DNA of 64,000 nucleotides, from the NCBI GenBank assembly GCA_963965975.1, contig OZ014419.1, positions 6,776,150 to 6,840,149 of the forward strand, read 5' to 3'. Position 1 is the stretch's first letter. Each line of letters starts with the position of its first letter. This document shows, piece after piece, positions 33,089-45,428 of the stretch. Position numbers and translations under genes: made by a program. The notes beneath the pieces were generated by a model. That model was not told where the DNA came from and searched no databases. It saw only the letters and a list, made by a program, of their open reading frames with translations. The stretch comes from Xestospongia bergquistia. Taxonomy: Eukaryota; Porifera; Demospongiae; Haplosclerida; Petrosiidae.

Positions 33089-35472
33089 ATGATGGCTGTA
33101 TATTGTTCAAGATTTATTTTTACTCTTATTGCTCTCTGCCTCATTAAAGTTCAAGTTGGTAAGTGTATGGCTCTATTCCCACAGACAAATTTAAAAATGT
33201 AGTTTAAATATGGTGTTTTAAAAATTTTTCCTAACTTCTACCTAGCTCACTCCCAACCACTACTACTGCCTGGTTTTGGTACATGCAACTTTCAAAACAA
33301 GACTTACACGATTGGACAAAAATTTCAGCCTGCCTTGATATTTGGTGGAAAGATCTATAAAGCTGCCTGTATTTACTGCACTTGCAAACCAGTTAGTTCA
33401 TATCCTATAGTATAGTATCTTATTGCACATAATATTAAATGTGGTTATGGAAATATTTGAAAGCAGTGGCTCACTATAAAAAGAGCATACGTGAGTAGTA
33501 GTATGAGCTAAGTAGTGTCACAGCCATAATCACTTAGCTCAAGTGGCTGTGAAAATAAGCATTATGAATATCAAATTATTTATTTTGTGTTTTTCTCTCC
33601 TTCTTATCTCTGGTGCAAAAATTGTGCAGACTACTTTAGTACAATGTACTCCTGTAGTCTGTCCTACTTTAAGTTGTGCTAATCCTATCAGACTAGAAGG
33701 TGAATGTTGCGATAAATGTCCCAATGAAGGTGAGTTGATCCAGCTTATATGACAAGAATTTATTTTTATTTCTCCTGTATTTAATATAGTTAAATTGATT
33801 CCTGGACTACATAAATGTGTCCATAATGGAGTGACCTATGAACATGGTAGTATTTTCCATCCTTTCAATGTCACTAATGGAACCAATCAATACTGTGCCA
33901 GCTGTTCATGCAAAGTAAGTTAAACTCTAAATTGTTTTCTTTCTGATTTTAAATACACAGTTAAAAATGTACAATTTTCTTTAATAGAATGGATCTGTCT
34001 CTTGCAAAGATGTCTATAATTCTTGTCGTAAACCAGTTGGATGTAAGCCTTCTGAACAGTACATCCCAGAAGGACACTGCTGCAAAGCCTGTCCAAAACG
34101 TACGTAAACAAATCATTTGATCATTTTAACATGTACATTGCAAGTTGATCATTTGTTGTCGAGTATCATCAAATTTGTGCATTCCAATATAGTATGCAAG
34201 TAGCACATGTTTATACTAATGTATGTAACCTTACACCTTAAATCATTCTCATTTTTTATTGTTTATGCGTATCTATATAGCTGACCACAAAAATGGAGGT
34301 ATGTAATAAATAACTTTTGCACAAATGGATTTCATTTTCTATTTCACTTCATTGTTACAGAATGTTTTGATGAAAATGGTAAAATCCGTCAACATGGAGA
34401 ACATTGGCATCCTTTCTTACTTAACAAACTGCATACTTGTTTGAACTGTACATGCAATGTAAGGAAAACACAGCATATAACAGATTGAATTCTGTATAAT
34501 TATTGTGCATTTTCATCTCATAGAACACGCGCTATGAATGCCGAAGATTCCCTTGTCCACCTGTACCTCTATGTACTGGTAATAATTCAGAGAATAACTT
34601 TGTAGGATGTTGTCCTACATGTTCCAAAAATGTTGGAAGTAAGTGAATGGACAAATAATATATAAATGGATGTATGCATGATACTTGTTATTACCAGATG
34701 GAGAGATTGGTTGGTACCAAACCATTCTCATGAATTTAACTAATTCCTGTTAGTTTTTTAGCTTAAGTTAACAATTACTCATCTGTCACTATGAAACAAT
34801 AGTTTATAGTGACTTCTTACACATGTGTATGTAGACTGACCTACCAAAGTGTGTAAATGTCCATTTTTATTATACTGATTACTCAAATTATACTAACCCA
34901 CTCTACCATAACAAGACAATTACTTTACAATTTTTCTTAGCTAACCCACCACAAAACTCAACACCAAATCCTACTCCAACTGGCAATTCTACTACATCAT
35001 CTATATCTACTCTACCTACTCCACCACCTACAATAATCAAGTCTTGTGAAACCAAATATACTCACAATATATACTTGTGTAGTGTCAATACATTGGCCAT
35101 AGAAAATGTTAAAAACAAAACAGTTGTTATATGCACCTGGCTTACAGGTGGAGTGAAAGATGTTAATATTGTATCTTCTCAGTTATTCCTTCAGAGTCCC
35201 TGCAGTTTAAAGATGATAGGAAGTACCATAGAAAGTAAGTTCATTGGAAATATATCAGTGCTTTATTTTGCTGTACAACACTCTTTAAAATACATATTTG
35301 TAATGAATAAAAGAGCATGTATAATTTATAATTGTTTTATCATGTAGGAAGAGTGAGAGGACTTCACTCTAAACCAACCAAAAGAGAAAAAATACAAAAA
35401 TGTAAAAAAAATTGTGCAGAGTTGGTTGCCAGAATGCTTAGACCGGTTCCTATAACGGAACAAGAATGCTAA
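33089..35472 (+). CDS. Secreted chordin-like protein with three VWC domains
   Basis: I chose the ATG at 33089 because it opens a signal peptide (MMAVYCSRFIFTLIALCLIK). Exons join in phase into three cysteine-rich VWC domains. Domain 1 spans GTCNFQNKTYTIGQKF to EGECCDKCP. Domain 2 spans HKCVHNGVTYEHG to EGHCCKACP. Domain 3 spans ECFDENGKIRQHGEHWHPF to VGCCPTCS. Each has the CxxCxC and CCxxC arrangements typical of chordin and CHRDL proteins, which bind BMP ligands outside the cell. A Pro/Thr/Ser-rich linker and a C-terminal region with Cys and basic residues follow, ending EQEC. Three VWC domains resemble CHRDL1/2; orthology is not established. One micro-exon (PDHKNG, about 34281) lies between domains 2 and 3. 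BMP binding is inference. Confidence 0.85.
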
Positions 35473-35560
35473 GCAGTCAAACCAGTTCTATTATCCTGTT
35501 ATAATTTATGCCAGGCCATTAAATGCAGTGTGTAATGATAATTGAGGACAATTTTGTTAC

Positions 35561-35561
<1 letters not shown>

Positions 35562-35586
<25 letters not shown>
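35562..35586. repeat. TA microsatellite
   Basis: (TA)n in the 3' flank of the VWC gene. Confidence 0.9.
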
Positions 35587-35591
<5 letters not shown>

Positions 35592-35740
35592 TGTTACTTT
35601 ACAATTTAACTACTAAATTAATAATTACACTGCTATTTCAAATCTTAACTATAATTATAATTTTTGTTAATGATTAATAATATTCTATACAATCTGTTAG
35701 GGTTTAGGTTAAATATTTTTTACCTTTAGAAGTTAATAAG

Positions 35741-36529
35741 TTACTCTTTCAATAAATTCTTTAATACCTTAAAAGTCCATTGATCCATAGACAATGCATT
35801 CTCTGAAGTAAATAAACCTTGTCTTGTACGACAGAGACTACTCAAATAAGCCACAGTACCTAATTTATGACCAATATCGTGTATTAATTTACGAACGTAA
35901 GTGCCTGAAGAACAAGATACCATCAGAGTGAACTTTGGTGGTTGAAAATAATTTAGAGTTATATCATAAATTTTAATAGATCTCTGCCGGGAAGTCATTT
36001 CAATGTGTTGTAGACATCCTTGCCGGGCTAAGTCCGAAGCACGTTTGCCTTTTATCTTTAAACTAGAGTACAGGGGTGGGGTCTGAAGATGTTCTCCTTT
36101 GAACATTTTTAGAATTCTTTTTAATCTAAGTTCAGAGACCTGATCATAGGGTTGCTGATCAATTACATGACCTTCTCTATCATGAGTATCAGTAGCTATG
36201 CCTAAAGTACCCTCAGCAATATAGGTCTTATCACCATGGAGATAAAGACCTAAATTTTTACAATCATCTCCCACGCCAATCACTAAAACTCCCTCAGCAG
36301 CTTTGTCTAATGTTCCACCATGACCCACTTTCAATAGCTGAGAAGGTATATTACCTTTGGGGCAGACTTGGTGTGGTACATTCCTACTTTTCAATGGAGA
36401 TTGTCTCTTTAGATAACCATATTCTCCTGTCAGTTCTTTACGTATTATGTTTGTTACATCTGAAGATGTTAATCCTGGTGGCTTATAAACTGCAAATATC
36501 CCTCTCATGAAGATTGTTGCAAAATGCAA
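35741..36529 (-). CDS. TRUB1: tRNA pseudouridine synthase, TruB/TRUB1 family
   Basis: Single-exon gene of 262 residues. FAVYKPPGLTSSDVTNIIR is the TruB motif I (KPxGxTS). GHGGTLDKAAEGVLVIGVG holds the catalytic Asp of motif II in the GTLDxxAxGVL context. HGDKTYIAEGTLGIATDTHD, QTPPLYSSLKIKGKRASDLAR and VSCSSGTYVRKLIHDIGHKLG complete the family signature. The enzyme makes pseudouridine-55 in the T-loop of tRNAs. The insert between motifs I and II (GYLKRQSPLKSRNVPHQ) resembles that of TRUB1 rather than bacterial TruB. The start may instead be the second Met (MRGIFAVYKPPG, 36505). The start codon lies only 40 bp from the divergent GPALPP1-like start. Confidence 0.93.
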   Translation of the reverse strand: MHFATIFMRGIFAVYKPPGLTSSDVTNIIRKELTGEYGYLKRQSPLKSRNVPHQVCPKGNIPSQLLKVGHGGTLDKAAEGVLVIGVGDDCKNLGLYLHGDKTYIAEGTLGIATDTHDREGHVIDQQPYDQVSELRLKRILKMFKGEHLQTPPLYSSLKIKGKRASDLARQGCLQHIEMTSRQRSIKIYDITLNYFQPPKFTLMVSCSSGTYVRKLIHDIGHKLGTVAYLSSLCRTRQGLFTSENALSMDQWTFKVLKNLLKE

Positions 36530-36569
36530 ATTAGTTAATAATGAAAGCCACGCCTACTCAATTTAAATA
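36530..36569. promoter_or_regulatory. 40-bp divergent interval TRUB1 / GPALPP1-like
   Basis: The shortest divergent spacing in the window, containing CCACGCCTACTCAA. If the second Met of TRUB1 is used the gap is 64 bp. Both genes must be transcribed from overlapping control sequence unless 5' UTRs overlap. Confidence 0.55.
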
Positions 36570-38908
36570 ATGTCAGACTTTATAGGTCCTGCTTTACCAA
36601 GTCATTTACAACAAGGTTTAGTTAATAATTAGGAATTATTATATACAATTTATTGTTCATGTACAGATGTTAATCCAGCTATAGGACCACAAATACCAGT
36701 AGAACTAGTAAACTCAAAAACGTCATCAAAAGACATTGCGGACACAAAACCAATTGCAGAAGATGATGTCTCATTTGGTCCAGCTTTACCCCCTGAGCTT
36801 CTCCCAGAATGTGGTTCCCCCCCGAGGCCATGTGTGATTGGTCCATTGTTACCAGCTCATCTAAGAGATAATGAAATGGACAATGGTATATAAAACTTAT
36901 ATGGGTTAGTCCCATTTCGCCTACTCCCATTTCGCCTACTAATTGACAACCAATGCCATTTTGCCTACTCATACAAAATGCTATACAATTCATGGAATAC
37001 CATAAATACTATCATTTTCATCACGTTTTGCATGAGTAGGCAAAATGGCACTGGTCGTCAATTAGTAGGCGAAACGGGAGTAGGCAAAATGGCACCAATT
37101 CACTTATATATAGTCCCATTCCCAGAATTTGAGAATTAGACTACAATGTTGTTGGCTTGATCTTCACGTAAAAATGTAAATACAATTAGAAAATGAGTAT
37201 AATGATATGATCAATACCCTATTGTTACTTTTAAGTCTAAAATATTATTTTTGATAGAAATCATGTCATAATTAAGTTCAAATATTTCCATAAGATGACA
37301 AAAGAAATATATTAAATAACTTACTATTTACAATTTAATCAGCTAATGTTTATTTCTAATTTTAGAAAGAATTCAAGAGGAGGAAGAAATTCTAGAAGGA
37401 GGAGAGGTCATAGGTCCCTTACCACCTGGTAACAATGACACCCAAGTAAATACTTATTGTGCTCTTTACAAACAACCTTTTATATTGTCTTTAGGTATCA
37501 GAGAGAGAACTACGTAAACGTGATATAGAAGCTAGATCAAAGCTCATGAAAGAAAGACTAGATCCGAAAGTAAGAATGTGACAGTAAATTGATCTCCTGT
37601 TTTTAACTAACATGCAGACAACACCACATGTTGTGCTAATGTATACGAAAATATTTTGTCTATCCTATTGTCATGGTAACAGCACCCTATATTAATAATG
37701 TTACTATATGTAAAAACAGCTGCAATATTTCCAGTCTTATCAAATCGATGATGATAGCATTATATTCTCATATCGCTATATTTTACCCATGTAGTAGCAA
37801 CAGCTGCTATAACTTTATCTATTCTTGTTTTTTCCACTCGTATTTTAGTTTATGAGTCTAAATCGTTAACCACTAAATAATGAATTATCAAATTTATCAT
37901 TTTCAGTCAAAATTTTTAAATAATTGTTTATTATTAAACTCACAATATTTATGTAATATGAGCTGGGAAACTAAAGTGGATGGAATCATGGAGGACTATT
38001 CACTAGTACTATAATACTGTACACAAGTCACATATATACGTGAATATTCCATAAACTATTTTGACCAGTACATACAACAAAGTACAATTACATAATCAGA
38101 CTTTGACCTGGATATTCAATACATCACAGACTCTTTGATTTTTATGTAATTAGATTTTTGTGGTAACAAAAGCTGACTTGTATAGAATTATCATGTTACA
38201 TTTCTTATTTCAGGCTGGTGGTATGTCAAAACCAGTGAGGGAGGAATGGATGATGAAATTACCTGATGAAATCAGACCTATTGGTATGCATTTTTGTTAG
38301 CATCATTTCTCTAAACACAATTACATTATCATCATATTAACCATACTGTTTTGTTCATTTAGGTGTGAGCATGACTCCAAGAAAATTTCGTACAACTTAC
38401 ATTGATCCAGGAGATCGTTCTGTATGGACCGATACTCCTGCTGAAAAGGCCAGAAAGTTACAAGTTTGTTTCTAAAATATAATTATATTTATGCTTTAAT
38501 TTTAGTGTTTCTAGGAAGGAGAAAAGAAAAAAAAAGTGGAGACAGAAGATCTTGTTATATCTGCAAGGGATCGAAAATTAGCAGCAGAAGTGGAGAAATA
38601 TAATGTAATTTAAGATAACAAAATTACTAACATTCTTTTTTATAGAAGGAACACCGAAAAGAGTCTCTTGTGGATATACACAGAAAAAGAAAAGCAAAAG
38701 TGAGTTTGTTCACAATGAGAACTTTATTATTATCTCATGTATGGATTAGGAACAACCAGAAGTTAAAGAAAGGAAGCCATTTAATCGAGATACTGACTTA
38801 CAACTTCCTCAAAATTTGATTACATCCACTAAACGAAAAGCTCTTATTAAAGACTCTTCGAAATCATTAGAGAGTAAATTTACTCATGGCAAACAGTCCT
38901 TCCTGTAA
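36570..38908 (+). CDS. GPALPP1: GPALPP-motif protein (DUF3752)
   Basis: Starts MSDFIGPALPSHLQQ and repeats the family motif as FGPALPPELLPE, IGPLLPAHLRD and IGPLPPG. KRDIEARSKLMKERLDPK follows, then the conserved core REEWMMKLPDEIRPIGVS, TPRKFRTTYIDPGDRSVWTDTP and the tail ESLVDIHRKRKAK, KPFNRDTDLQ and FTHGKQSFL. The order matches human GPALPP1, whose DUF3752 domain closes with a SHGKG-like end. The molecular function of the family is poorly defined; it is probably nuclear. About nine exons. The second intron contains a foldback element. It converges on VPS13B with 102 bp between stops. Confidence 0.92.
36909..37097. repeat. Foldback element in GPALPP1 intron
   Basis: The left arm (about 36909-36980) and right arm (about 37023-37096) are inverted copies built from CATTTCGCCTACT / CATTTTGCCTACTC units and ACTAATTGAC. 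They enclose about 40 AT-rich bases. Confidence 0.85.
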
Positions 38909-39010
38909 TAATAATAATAACTACAGCAATATTTCATATTAATTGTTATTAACTGTAAAGTTATAGAATAGAATAATATATAATTGACATAATAACTTAT
39001 AAAGATTATG

Positions 39011-42000
39011 TTACATAAAATATTCCTGTGGATTTTTCAAGTGAATTTTTGCTGATGAGAAGAAAGAAAGGAATGTAGCTACATAAATATCATCTATAAC
39101 TAACTCATACACTTCATTTATACCTAGCTGCTGTTGTTCCTTAGCAATGTTATTTTCTACTTGACTACCATTAGACTTTGTACAATGAAGATAACGCTGT
39201 ACATGAACATATGAAGATGATATGTCACTACTACCACTATGAGGAGCAAACTCTAAAGTAAGTGTTGCCTTAGTATGTTTTAATTCCTCAGATGATGTCT
39301 TAGTATCTCCAAGTGTTTCAGCTTGTTTGCTTGAGCATTGATACTCACTGAGATTAAAATTATGCAATGAGACATTTTTATCAATGTCTACTGCCAATAG
39401 GCAATCTCTTGTCAGTACTAACATAACCTCATACTCTGTCCCCAATGGTAGCTTGAACATACCATGTATGGCAAGTTTAATGATACTAGGACCAGCAACA
39501 ACATTGTCTTCTTCTGCAAGTAATCTGAGAAAATAATGAAAAATTATATTATATTTTCATTTTATCTTATTTACCTGATAAATTTATCTACCGATGGCTG
39601 CAGAGTTTTCTTTTTCAATTGTAAGCACAGCTCTTGTAAAATTGTGCTCTTTAAATTTGGTTGTCTCTTAAATCCAACTGAGTTAATTATATCATGACCA
39701 GTTTGTGAAACTAATTGAAACACACCACCAACTGGTTTAGTCACAATTCCCAGTAGACTTTTTCCTACACCAGTCAACATACTTCTAGCATACCCTGTGT
39801 CCTCACTCTCCATATGATGGACACTTTGCATTGGTTGTTCAACCACGCCTGCTACAGCACTCATTACACTCATACCAAAACTAGACATTCCAGTAACAAG
39901 ACCAGAACCCAAATATTGTGACCTTTGACCTCTCAGTCGTAGGTTCTCTTGATAGGAAACATGTTCCGGATCTAATGATAATCGCTCCATATTAGCTGCA
40001 ATGCTTGATGCAAAATTAGTTACAGAACGAAGAATTCCACCAGATACACTGGATACTAATGAGGTCACACCGCGTCCCAGACCTAATATGAAAAATCCTG
40101 GACCTCGTGTAAGACCTTCATAAGGGAGACTAAAGAAATCGTGGACTCCTGAACTTAAATTATTCAAGAGGAGGGTAGGGCTACCGATGACGTCTAATGA
40201 TCCTAGGAGCCAACCAGCCTGCAATAAAAGTGATGTTGTATAGTGGACTGCCAATGATTGAGACAGTTCTATCCAGTTTGAGTAGATATGATTGAATTGT
40301 AGAGGTGAGAATGAGATACGACTATCATCACAGGAGACTGATATGACCTGTGTTAAATGAGCACTAAGATAGATAGTTAGAGAGTCGATTATTAAAACAG
40401 TAATTGTCAAACTATTTCTGTCCCGTTCTGCCTCTTCCAGTACAACTGAAGGAACTAGAAGTGAACAAATTACAACATTAATTTACATAGAGGTGTAGAG
40501 TATGAATGTTTAGGAATGAGGATGTATATAATACAACACAATATGACCAACCTTTGTCTTGGCTTTTACCAGCTAATGATGGTATATTTGAGCTCAAAGA
40601 TAACTGATAACTCTTCATTAACTGTACAATTTGTTGTATAAAGACATCATCCACTTGTAATGTGACAGGCTGAGATGTAATATGAATTTTAGGGAATAGT
40701 TGTCCTCCTAAGGGGACCCAATCAACAGTGACAACAAGGACAGGGGGAAGATCTGAGGGTACTATCTGAAGAGGAGGATTATGATCATAGCGAGGTAATC
40801 CCACTACTGTATACGAAGAGGGCCTTTCAAAGTAACTGGCGACATTGTCAATTTGAACTGACTTTACTTTTAACTTAAATCTGGTATCTTTAGCTGAATA
40901 ATATAAATTAGTATCTAGTTGATCTACAGTAACCCTAAGAACAGGGTCAAAATGTTGTTTGATACAATCTTCAATATCAAAAGATAGAACAAACTGTTCT
41001 ATATTAAGATTTGCAAACAAAATATTCTCTTCAAAATCTTTAGTCGGTAGTGCTTTTAAAGACTGTGTTAAAGATACTGGCTGACCATGACAAGGTAAGA
41101 GAGAGATGTAACAAGTACCATATTGATATGATGCTGAGAATAACAACCTTTCCTCCAATAAATTGATATTCTGCTCAATATCGTGTGTCAATTTAACAGG
41201 GTTACTCCATGATGACTGGCTATCAGATAAGACTGGTCTTAATTGAATATAGACATCACAGAGTGTCTTAAACACTGGTTGTCTCTCATTTCTTCCATCT
41301 TGGTCTTCAATTAAAGGATATAATTTAGCAAGTGAAGATGGCTCAAAAGAAATCTCAGACCCAGAATATAGGTTCTGGGGATGGGCATGAATGCCTCTGA
41401 TATGAGCCTCTTTAATTTGTAAGTTTGTAGATGTGAGATTGGTCAGAATGAGTCGTGGTTTTGGATCAAGACTTATTACAACATAGTACCCATTTTCATA
41501 CTCATGTGTTGTTAGAACACATGCTGCATTTGTTGCTGAGGACAACGGAAGGGAAAAAGAGCAGCGAACATAACGTAATGACAGTGGTATAGACCACACC
41601 TCTTCTGTATTAGAAGCTGTTATGTAGATAGCAAATGTCAACTTAGTTCCCTCCATTTTACGCCAAGTTAAAAGTGGTCGAGTATCATTTGATGGTATAG
41701 TAATAGTGCTGGTCATGTGACCGTATACAATGGTACCATTATGTAAATATGGTGATATGGAGAGACAATAAGATGTACGATTAGCAATAATGAACAGAGG
41801 TTTCAATGTTGCTATGAGACAGGTATAATGCAATGTATATTCCAATAGTAGTTCACATATACACTAGAGAGATAGATAGGATAAAACAAGTGTGTGTGTG
41901 TATGTGTGTGATATGTGAGGGTGATGTTTGTGTGATATGTGAGGGTGATGTGTGTGTGATATGTGAGGGTGATGTTTGTGTGATATGTGAGGGTGATGTG

Positions 42001-45000
42001 TGTGTGATACATATGACATGGTGTGTGTTTGTATTGCACTATGTTCCTTATCTTTGACTGACCTGGTTATCATATGGACACAATAAATTTAGTCGTTTAC
42101 ATTTCTCCTGCTCTTTAGTCACGATATCGAGATAAGTTTTAAAATTAACTGTTGCGGTGGTACTGAGTTCTATACCATTAATTTTAATAGTTAGTACAAG
42201 ATCCTACAAAATAATAATTTATTAAAATATTCAGTATATTATATTAATTTTTATACCTCATTTAAAGTTAAAGCTAACATATCATGATTTCTCAATAGTA
42301 ACAATTCTCCGTTACTCTTCTGTAACATAATGTCTTCAGCAAGATCATTTATTAAAATCACTTCAGGTAATACAAGAATTCTTATTGATCCCTCTTTCTT
42401 TCTTTGTACTAGCAGCTGAACTGCAACTCCACCATCTTTAAGAGGTAAGAACAATGATTGCTCAGATGATGACTGAGTACTGTCACCAAAAGATCTGAAA
42501 TAAAATCATTATATTATATTACATACATAATATAACTTACCTGTAATGTTGTTTACAGTATTTATATGGCCACATACTCGAACATTCATTCTCAAATACT
42601 GGTACCTGATCTGACTGGTTTGTTGACAATGGAATCTGTCCACTATGAGATACATCATCAGATACACAAGAGAGTTGAATTAGATATTGTTTATTTTCCA
42701 TTAATGTTGACAGTGCTGTGATTTGACCTTTACCAGGTAACAATGTACAAGTAAGAGGAACTGATGTATTCTCTTTCATTTGAATAAATATTTGAATATC
42801 GAATGGTAATATATTATGAACCTCAACTAACGGAGATAAAATGATCTATAGATAATAATAATAATTTATAAGAACATCATCATCATCATTATTACTATTA
42901 TTTGTTACCTTTAATGTGTTGGAATTATCACAGATAGAAGATGTACTGTTAATTGAAGTACTATACCAGCAATGATATAGTTCAGTATCAGATAAAGGGA
43001 TCTAAATAAAATAATGACAGTTTTTTCAGTTTTTTAAATACAAAATGTACAATTATTTTATTAATTATAATAATATTAATACATTAATTAACCTGTATTA
43101 AATTTGGTTCATTAGTAATATTCCAATCAAAAATCAATTGTACAATATTTTGAGTGAGATCGGATTGAATGCCCAAATTAAGTTGAGTGTCTTTTCTTGT
43201 CACAAATCCTTCTAATGTACCACCAGCAGGTATTAAATGTTGTATAAAGAGATCACTCCTAGACTCAGATCCATACTCGAGAAGAGACTGGGTTTCATTC
43301 TGGTTGTTATAAAACAGGTCTGAGTCTAGACAAGGTACTTTAATGTGGAGTGGGATAGAAAGATAAGAACAAATAGACAATGTGCCTTTTATGGTGACCT
43401 AAATGAAAACAGGATAAACCAGTTTGAATGAAATACAAAACCCTGTCATACCAGTTTTTGCATGCCTCCGTTTGATACAGTTTCTATAAACAAACATATA
43501 TTGGATTTGCTGTCGTCCCCTAACCCAATAGAAACCTGATATACAATGATATAATTATTAATAATAAACAATAATATTATTACCTCTTGTGTTCCAATAA
43601 AGTCAATGTTGAACTCACTACTCCATTGCCAGTGATGATCACCAACAAAACAAAGATGTAATGACTATAATTATAAATAAAATGTTAATTGTCAATAAAA
43701 AATAATTACAGAAAAATAATAAACATAATAATCAGTAATCTTGTAATTGTAACATACTATAATACTTAATAATACTTTATTAATACTTAATAATACTTTT
43801 AATATAATACTTAACAATACTTTAATAATACTTTAATAATACTTAACAATACTTTAATAATACTTTAATAATACTTAACAATACTTTAATAATACTTTAA
43901 TAATACTTAATAATACTCTTAATATAATACTTTATTAATACTTTAAACTATTTGATTACTTTTGTTGATCTGTATGTTCTCCAACTATAGCCAATACAAC
44001 TTTGACTTGGAAGACAGAATCCTTCAATGGTGGATACCTAAAATGATAGTAAGTTAAATAAATATATCTTTTCTATTTAAATAAATAGATAGTAATTCTT
44101 TTTATTATCCTCTATCCTCATTTTTAAGTGGGGATTGACAAGTAGAAGAAATGAATGGATGGATTAACAGACAACTGTATGTATAGTTCTTCAATCTCTT
44201 CTATTATCATTACAAATAATGTCAATACCTGTCCAATATTAAGACTCATCATAGTGTTATTACATATAACATAAGGTGCAATGATAGTGTCTTCCATTAA
44301 TATTCCATTATATTGTCTTAAAACAATAGTAGTTGCCATATTTATTAAGTAAATGAAGGAAGGAGATAACCGTATGAGAACTGGTTTACAAGACACTTTA
44401 ATGTTTAATTCAGTTGTATTACGAATTCCTTGAAGTTTTATTATCTCTGGAGACTAAATGAATAAACAAATGGTTGTGTAGATGAAACTAGTTAGACAAA
44501 CCTGTTTAACTGGATTTGTTGTCATTTGGAATGTCATTTGAGTAGGATAGAGAGCAGTGTTCCAAACAAAATCTCTCATGTCCAAAAAAGATAGCGAACC
44601 AGATCCTTCCAACTGGAAAAATATATGTAACATATAAAAAACATTTAAACATACATTAATATCAAATGATGAATCAACTTTCACTCTATAATATCCATTG
44701 AAGTCAGCAGCTGTAAGTTGGAAGATGTCAAGCTGATGTTGGTCAAAGTCATCTATAACATGATATTGTTTGAATTTCCTCTTGGTAGTTCCTACTGGAG
44801 AACAATAGATAACTACTTACACAAGTAATACAAATGTTGAATAGAGTTAAACACAATATTGCTGTACATATACATTTGCAGGTAGCCAGCCTGCATCTAA
44901 CTAGGTAAGAGATGAGTACATACATGAATATGTGTGTGTTCTTCATTTACCAAATTTTTCATTTCTGAGAACTAAATCAAACTTTCTTATATCAAAGTTC

Positions 45001-45381
45001 AATGTTATCAATGATAATGATGATATTGTAAAGATAGAGTCCACATGTGTACAACCAGCTAAAGCTAATGGAGACAAAACTGAAAGAGAAGAATCTGAAA
45101 GAGGTAACTCAGTCCTGAAACAAAAATAATAAAATTTTATTTACTGATCTGTCCATCTATTTGTCCATTATCTAACCTGAAGATAAAGTATTCTCCGTCT
45201 TCTTCCTCAGACCATTCTAGAGCAGTTAGTGTGAGTTGCCACATTACACTAGCACATGTTTCAAATGAAGATACTGACTCTACTTCTACTTCAGCTGGTT
45301 CAGTTTCTGATAAATGTAAAGTTGCTACAGGTATCCATAATCCAACTGTATCTTTAAAATAGGATAATTCACAAATTACCT

Positions 45382-45428
<47 letters not shown>

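Noticed and set aside
41833-42073. Open frames of Val-Ile-Cys-Glu-Gly-Asp and Thr-His repeats
   Set aside because: Products of the 24-bp minisatellite in a VPS13B intron.
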